A stretch of DNA of 64,000 bases from Phenylobacterium sp. (GTDB taxonomy: Bacteria > Pseudomonadota > Alphaproteobacteria > Caulobacterales > Caulobacteraceae): the NCBI RefSeq assembly GCF_016124325.1, contig NZ_WGNY01000008.1, positions 1 to 64,000 on the forward strand. Reading direction: 5' to 3'. The notes under the pieces were generated by a model that worked only from the letters and a program-made list of their open reading frames with translations, was not told the origin of the DNA and searched no databases. The translations under genes were made by a program, and so were the position numbers. Shown here piece after piece: positions 59,619 to 64,000 of this stretch. Position 1 is the stretch's first letter. Each line of letters opens with the position of its first letter.

Positions 59619-61229
59619 ATGATGCGCACCGCAAATCCAGCCCCATCGCGTGCCGCAGGAACCGAGCCGCAGGCCGAGGGCCTCTACGGCGTCTATGTCC
59701 TGGCCGTCCTGGTGCTGGTCTACATCCTGAACTTCGTCGACCGCCAACTGCTCTCGGTGTTGGCCGAGGCCATCAAGCGCGACCTCGGGATCAGCGACGC
59801 CGACCTCGGCTTCCTCTTCGGCACCGCCTTTGCGGTCTTCTATGCGGTGCTCGGGCTTCCGCTGGCCAGGCTGGCCGACACCTGGAACCGCAGGACGCTG
59901 ATCGCCGCGGGGCTGGCCGTCTGGAGCCTGATGACCGCGCTCTCGGGCCTGGCGCGCGGTTTCCTGCCCCTGGCGCTCTGCCGCTTCGGAGTCGGCGCCG
60001 GCGAAGCCAGCGCATCTCCGGCCGCCTATTCCCTCCTGTACGATTGCTTCCCGCCCCGGGTCCGCACCACCGTGCTGGCGATCTATTCGAGCGGCGTCTT
60101 CCTGGGCCAGGGGATCGGCCTCTTCCTCGGTGGAACCCTGGTCTCGATCTGGGCGCGCCAGTGGCCGGACCCGTCAGCCGCCCCGCTGGGCCTGCACGAC
60201 TGGCAAGCGGCCTTCATGCTGGTCGGGACGCCGGGCCTGCTCCTGGCCCTCTGGATCCTGACCTTGCGAGAGCCGATCCGCGGACGGCTGGACGGGATCG
60301 AGACCGCGCCCCATCCGCACCCGGTGCGCGACGCCCTCGCCGTCCTGCGCGCGATGATCCCGCCGTGGAGCCTGATGGCGCTGATCGCCCAGGGCCGGAG
60401 CCGGGGCCCAGCCTGGACCAATATCGCGATCCTGGTCGGCCTCGGGGCGTTGGTCGCCCTCCTGGTGCGGGCGACCGGCGACGCCGAGCAATGGATCGCC
60501 CTCGGCGCCGGGGCCTACGCCGTCGTCGCCTGGGCGCAGAACCTGCGCCTGCGGGACCCGGACGCCTTCGGCCAGATCTTCGGCGCGCCAGCGTTGCAGC
60601 TCACCGTGTTCGGGGCCGCCGCCGCCAACTTCATGCTCAGCGGCTACGGCTTCTGGACCGTGCCCTACTTCCAGCGCCAGTTCGGGTTGAGCGCGGCCGA
60701 GGCCGGGCTGATGGTGGGCGGCGCGACAGCCGCCATGGGCTTCGTGGGCGTCACCATCGGGGGATACGCCGCCGACCAGCTGCGGGCGCGCCACGTGGCC
60801 GGCAAGCTGGTCGTGGTGCTGGTCAGCCTGATCGGGTCGCTCGCCTCGGCGATCTGGCTGCTCGCCGGACGGGATCCCGACGCGGCGTTCCACGGGACCC
60901 TGTCGCTCCTGCTGTTCTCCTCGGCGGGGCTGGGCCCCTGCGTCTCGACGCTCAACGACCTTGTCACCCCGCGCGTGCGGGCGACCACCTCGGCCTTCGG
61001 CTTCATGGTCACCTACCTCGTGGCGGGCGCTCTGGGGCCCTACCTGGTCGGCAAGGTCAGCGACGCCCTCGCCGGCGGCGGCGTTCCGCCCGGCGAGGCG
61101 CTGGGCCGCGCCATGGCCGCAAGCCTTCTGATTCCGGTGGCGGGCGTAGGCCTCGTGCTCCTGGCGATCCGCGCCCTGGTCCGCGATGCGTCGCGCCACG
61201 ACCGCTCCGCCGCCCGCCGTCCGCTCTGA
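59619..61229 (+). CDS. MFS transporter, spinster/phthalate-permease-like
   Basis: A 536-aa protein with about 12 transmembrane helices; N-terminal motif YILNFVDRQLLSVLAEAIKR and GLPLARLADTWNRRTL (loop 2-3) are typical of the spinster-like MFS group in alphaproteobacteria. An extended central loop includes an extra membrane-like segment. A second ATG at 59622 is possible. It probably imports the product of receptor 2. Confidence 0.88.
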   Translation: MMRTANPAPSRAAGTEPQAEGLYGVYVLAVLVLVYILNFVDRQLLSVLAEAIKRDLGISDADLGFLFGTAFAVFYAVLGLPLARLADTWNRRTLIAAGLAVWSLMTALSGLARGFLPLALCRFGVGAGEASASPAAYSLLYDCFPPRVRTTVLAIYSSGVFLGQGIGLFLGGTLVSIWARQWPDPSAAPLGLHDWQAAFMLVGTPGLLLALWILTLREPIRGRLDGIETAPHPHPVRDALAVLRAMIPPWSLMALIAQGRSRGPAWTNIAILVGLGALVALLVRATGDAEQWIALGAGAYAVVAWAQNLRLRDPDAFGQIFGAPALQLTVFGAAAANFMLSGYGFWTVPYFQRQFGLSAAEAGLMVGGATAAMGFVGVTIGGYAADQLRARHVAGKLVVVLVSLIGSLASAIWLLAGRDPDAAFHGTLSLLLFSSAGLGPCVSTLNDLVTPRVRATTSAFGFMVTYLVAGALGPYLVGKVSDALAGGGVPPGEALGRAMAASLLIPVAGVGLVLLAIRALVRDASRHDRSAARRPL

Positions 61230-61255
61230 TTTCCGTATCGTGTTCAGGATCCTTC

Positions 61256-62362
61256 ATGCCGCCCAGTTCCGAATTCCCGACCGGCCTTGGCCCCCTCTAC
61301 GAGCTGACCACGCCGCTGGAGACCCGCTCGATCTCGTTCGAGAACCCGACAGGGGCGCGGGGGGGCGGCGGCCGCGCGGCCAGTCCCCTGGGCGTGGGGC
61401 GCAAGGGCGCGCCGGCGCGGTTCGTCGCGCCCGGGGAGACCGTGGATCTGGCCGATATCGAAGGACCGGGGACGATCCGGCACATCTGGATGACCACAAG
61501 CCTGACGCCCGAGGCGATGCGCGGCCTCGTCATCCGCGCCTGGTGGGAGGACCAGGAACACCCGTCGGTGGAGGCGCCGCTCGGCGACTTCTTCGGCTTC
61601 GCGCACGGCTACACCCCGCCCTACGAGTCCGAAATCCATTCCGTCGGCGAGCGCAACGGCCTCAACATCTGGCTGCCGATGCCATTCCGCAAGCGGGCGC
61701 GGCTGACGCTCTCCAACGAGCTGGGCAAGCCGACCCCCCTCTTCTACCAGATCGACTACACGCTCGGCGATCGCCACGCCGCCGACGTGGGCCGGCTCCA
61801 CGCTCTGTTCCGCCGGGAGAACCCCACGACGCCGGGGCGCGACTTCGAGATCCTGCCGCAACGCCGCGGCCAGCCCGGCCGCTACCTCGGCTGCGTCATC
61901 GGGGTGCGGCCATTGTCGCCCGACTGGTGGGGCGAGGGCGAGGTGAAGATGTTCCTCGACGACGACGGCGACTTCCCCACCATCGCCGGGACCGGCGCGG
62001 AGGACTACGTCGGACTGTCGTTCTGCATCCAGCAGACGCCCTTTCGCCTCCACGGCGCCAACTGGCGGGAACGGGACGACCGGATCGATACCGGCCGCGT
62101 GTCCATGTACCGCTGGCACACGCTCGACCCCGTCTTCTGGCGGCGTGAGCTGAAGGTGACGGTGCAGCAGATCGGGCTGGCGGCCACGTCCCGGCCCCCC
62201 GCCACCTTCGAGGCGTACGCGGACCTGTTCCGCGAGCGCGCCGACGACTGGTCGGCGTGCAGCTTCTGGTACGAGGCGACGCCCAGCGCTCCCTTGCCGC
62301 CGTTTCCGCCACTCGCAGACCGCATCGCCGACCTTCCGCCCGGCCACGCGGCCCAGACCTGA
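61256..62362 (+). CDS. DUF2961 (GH172-type) glycosidase, cytoplasmic
   Basis: A 368-aa DUF2961 protein: SISFENPTGARGGGGRAASP, LADIEGPGTIRHIWMTT, HPSVEAPLGDFFGF, VKMFLDDDGDFPTIAGTGAE and MYRWHTLDPVFW are hallmark blocks. The family (GH172) contains difructose dianhydride- and alpha-D-arabinofuranoside-acting enzymes; the acidic EGPG, FLDDD and GTGAED residues fit. No signal peptide, so it acts after import. It overlaps an ATG 18 nt before the phyH2 start. Confidence 0.88.
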   Translation: MPPSSEFPTGLGPLYELTTPLETRSISFENPTGARGGGGRAASPLGVGRKGAPARFVAPGETVDLADIEGPGTIRHIWMTTSLTPEAMRGLVIRAWWEDQEHPSVEAPLGDFFGFAHGYTPPYESEIHSVGERNGLNIWLPMPFRKRARLTLSNELGKPTPLFYQIDYTLGDRHAADVGRLHALFRRENPTTPGRDFEILPQRRGQPGRYLGCVIGVRPLSPDWWGEGEVKMFLDDDGDFPTIAGTGAEDYVGLSFCIQQTPFRLHGANWRERDDRIDTGRVSMYRWHTLDPVFWRRELKVTVQQIGLAATSRPPATFEAYADLFRERADDWSACSFWYEATPSAPLPPFPPLADRIADLPPGHAAQT

Positions 62363-62379
62363 TGAATGGAGCCCCTCTC

Positions 62380-63147
62380 ATGAGCTACCCGACCCCGACG
62401 CCCGATCAGGTCGCCTTCTTCCAGCGCCACGGCTGGCTGGTCGTCCAGGACGCCATCCCACAGGCGGATCTGGACCTGATCGAGACCCACTGCCAGCGAC
62501 TGATCGACGAGAAGGAGTCGCTGGCCTACGACTGGGCGTGGGATGCGCGCGAAAGCAAGGACGAGCGCACCTTCCGGATCATCCAGTCGCGGCCGCACTT
62601 CGTCTGGCCGGAGATCGAGGACCAGCCGTTCCGGAAATGGCTGGCGATGTTCGGATCAGGCCTGATGAACCTGCAGATGGAATTCTGGTACGACCAGTTC
62701 CTCGGCAAGCCGCCCGGCAAGAGCGTGCCGACCTACTGGCATCAGGACGAGGGCTATTGGGGCCGGAACCTCGACGACAAGGGGATCACCTGCTGGATCC
62801 CGCTGCACGACGTCGACGCCACCAACGGCTGCATGCATTTCATCGACGGCGGCCACCGGCAGGGCGTCCTCACGCACCACCTCGTCGATGGCGTTCAGAG
62901 CGATCTGCTCACCTGCGAGGTCGATGAGGCCGATATGGTGGTCTGCCCGCTGAGCCGGGGCGACGTGACCTTCCACCATTCAAAGACGCCGCACATGACG
63001 ACCGCGAACACCGGCGACGCCTATCGCAAGGCGCTCGCCAACCACATGCAGGCCGTCGGCGCCGGCGGCGAAGGCGATCACTACCCCTGGAAGGTCAAGG
63101 TGAACCAGCACACCGGGGATCGGTCGCGTCCGGGCGAAGGGGCCTGA
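62380..63147 (+). CDS. phytanoyl-CoA dioxygenase (PhyH) family protein 2
   Basis: A 255-aa paralogue of the protein at 55.6 kb. Identical blocks include WHQDEGYWGR, LDDKGITCWIPL, DVDATNGCMHFIDGGH and FHHSKTPHMTTANT, so metal ligands are conserved. ATG 62380 has GGAG 9 nt upstream; an ATG at 62362 overlaps the previous stop. It is coupled to the GH172-type gene, as phyH1 is divergent from GH116. Confidence 0.9.
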   Translation: MSYPTPTPDQVAFFQRHGWLVVQDAIPQADLDLIETHCQRLIDEKESLAYDWAWDARESKDERTFRIIQSRPHFVWPEIEDQPFRKWLAMFGSGLMNLQMEFWYDQFLGKPPGKSVPTYWHQDEGYWGRNLDDKGITCWIPLHDVDATNGCMHFIDGGHRQGVLTHHLVDGVQSDLLTCEVDEADMVVCPLSRGDVTFHHSKTPHMTTANTGDAYRKALANHMQAVGAGGEGDHYPWKVKVNQHTGDRSRPGEGA

Positions 63148-63195
63148 ACGCACCCGGGCGGCGCCGGCGCGTGGCGAACCGCCAGGCCCCCGCGT

Positions 63196-64000
63196 TCAGC
63201 CGCACGTCCGGCCCTGACACGAGCCATCCAGCGGCTTCCAGACGATGGCCCCGGTGCGGCGCGCTCGCGCGGCGGCGCCGTGATCGTCGGCCACCGCGGC
63301 GTAGAGGCGATCTCCCCGTCCGTTCACCGCGGGCGCGAAGCAACGCCGCGAGAACGTCTGGGTCTCGAGCGTGCGGCCGGCATGGTCGATGCGCATGACC
63401 CGCGGAGACCCGGCGTCGGCGAACCACAGGCCATGCTCTCCGGCCGCGCAGCTTCCGTCGGGCCACGTCCCCGGAGCCGGAGCGATCGTGCGCGCGCCGC
63501 TTTCCAGGTCGAAGATCGACACGCGCTCGCCGAAGGTCTCGGGCACGTAGAGGCGCCGCTCGTCGGCGGACAGGCTGATCCCGTTGGGAAAGCGGATGTC
63601 GTCGTGGAACAGCACGCCCTGGCGCAGGCTGGGCTCGACGAGGATGATGTTGCCGGACGGGCGCGGCGGCGCGGCGTCCAACTCGGAACCGATCGTCGCC
63701 ACATAGGCGCGCCCTTCGCGGCTGACACAGAGCCCGTTCGGCCGGAGGCGCGCCAGGGGCGCGACGTCGGCGTAGGTGGAGGGGCCTCCGGCCTTCGTGA
63801 AGGCCACCACGCGGCGCCCTACGACATCGACGACAAGCAGCGTCCCGTCGGGCAGCCACCCGATGCCGCCCGGCGTGAAGCCGAGCTCGATCCGCCGCGC
63901 TTCCCGGCCGTCCTCGTCCGCGGCGAGGATCAGGTCGGCGCCGGCGTCGATGAACCAGAGCAGGCCGTCACGCCACCTGGGTTCCTCCGGAAACGAAAGT
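63196..64000 (-). CDS. SMP-30/gluconolactonase-like protein, truncated at window end
   Basis: The frame is open to the window edge (N-terminus missing): EEPRWRDGLLWFIDAGADLI, RRIELGFTPGGIGWLPDGTL, LRPNGLCVSREGRAYVATIG, FPNGISLSADERRLYVPETF and PDGSCAAGEHGLWFADAGSP. These are repeated blades of a six-bladed propeller with the metal-site Asn (PNGIS) and Asp (WPDGS), as in SMP-30 lactonases. It converges on phyH2 with a 48-bp gap and may hydrolyse a sugar lactone in module 2. Confidence 0.88.
   Translation of the reverse strand, partial: LSFPEEPRWRDGLLWFIDAGADLILAADEDGREARRIELGFTPGGIGWLPDGTLLVVDVVGRRVVAFTKAGGPSTYADVAPLARLRPNGLCVSREGRAYVATIGSELDAAPPRPSGNIILVEPSLRQGVLFHDDIRFPNGISLSADERRLYVPETFGERVSIFDLESGARTIAPAPGTWPDGSCAAGEHGLWFADAGSPRVMRIDHAGRTLETQTFSRRCFAPAVNGRGDRLYAAVADDHGAAARARRTGAIVWKPLDGSCQGRTCG

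Noticed and set aside
59612..61255. upstream extension of the DUF2961 frame through the MFS gene
   Set aside because: Out of frame with the transporter; DUF2961 homology begins right after the ATG at 61256.

Overview
The window is very GC-rich, with start codons that are often GTG or TTG and tight ATGA/GTGA gene overlaps. Three exported proteins end in PEPxxWA-CTERM sorting signals. There are many TetR regulators, TonB-dependent receptors and GANTC-containing hairpins, and an exact alphaproteobacterial LexA box (GTTC-N7-GTTC). Together these point to a Caulobacteraceae-like alphaproteobacterium, Phenylobacterium being my best guess. That assignment is inference from style and gene content; no rRNA or marker set is present.

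Layout. 0-3.3 kb: two tandem M20 metallopeptidases, then a degenerate RNase H-fold protein. 3.3-10 kb: a VapBC-type toxin-antitoxin pair and a MarR regulator, then the isoprenoid/threonine/RNase H genes ispH, thrB and rnhA. ispH is separated from thrB-rnhA by about 3 kb holding a Doc-type toxin-antitoxin pair, a PEPxxWA-CTERM protein and a LuxR regulator. 10-17 kb: an exported hypothetical coupled to argS, a di-iron-type hydrolase with a divergent TetR, and a divergent membrane histidine kinase/NarL regulator pair. 17.3-21.1 kb: a MacB-like adaptor-permease-ATPase efflux operon with a divergent TetR and a clear TetR operator. 21-25.7 kb: two more PEPxxWA-CTERM proteins, a membrane LytTR regulator and an exported alpha/beta hydrolase. 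25.8-28.8 kb: a three-gene signalling operon (CHASE3 kinase, receiver, receiver-HWE-type kinase). 28.8-32.6 kb: a DUF3052 protein and two acyl-CoA dehydrogenases with a DUF559 gene wedged between them inside repeats. 32.9-35.3 kb: a compositionally different three-gene unit (unknown, exported unknown, HAD acid phosphatase). 35.6-43 kb: a LexA-boxed orphan gene, a cluster of nested repeats, a TonB-domain protein, nuclease/phospholipase-D genes, a thioesterase, DUF1289, an aspartic protease and dusA.

43-64 kb is the most distinctive part: a catabolic locus with two parallel modules. Module 1 has a TonB-dependent receptor, a TetR, a GPH-type transporter, a BadF-type sugar kinase, a Gfo/Idh oxidoreductase, NagA, a NagB-like protein, a GH116-type glycosidase and a phytanoyl-CoA-dioxygenase-like (PhyH) enzyme. 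Four copies of one 18-bp dyad sit in front of its transcription units. Module 2 has a TetR, a second receptor, an MFS transporter, a DUF2961/GH172-type glycosidase, a second closely similar PhyH enzyme and an SMP-30-type lactonase cut by the window end. The glycosidases lack signal peptides. The simplest model is uptake of an intact glycoside through the outer membrane receptor and inner membrane transporter, cytoplasmic cleavage, an oxidative PhyH step on sugar or aglycone, and amino-sugar catabolism through NagA/NagB. The substrate is unknown.

No tRNA, rRNA, CRISPR array, prophage or insertion sequence was recognised.
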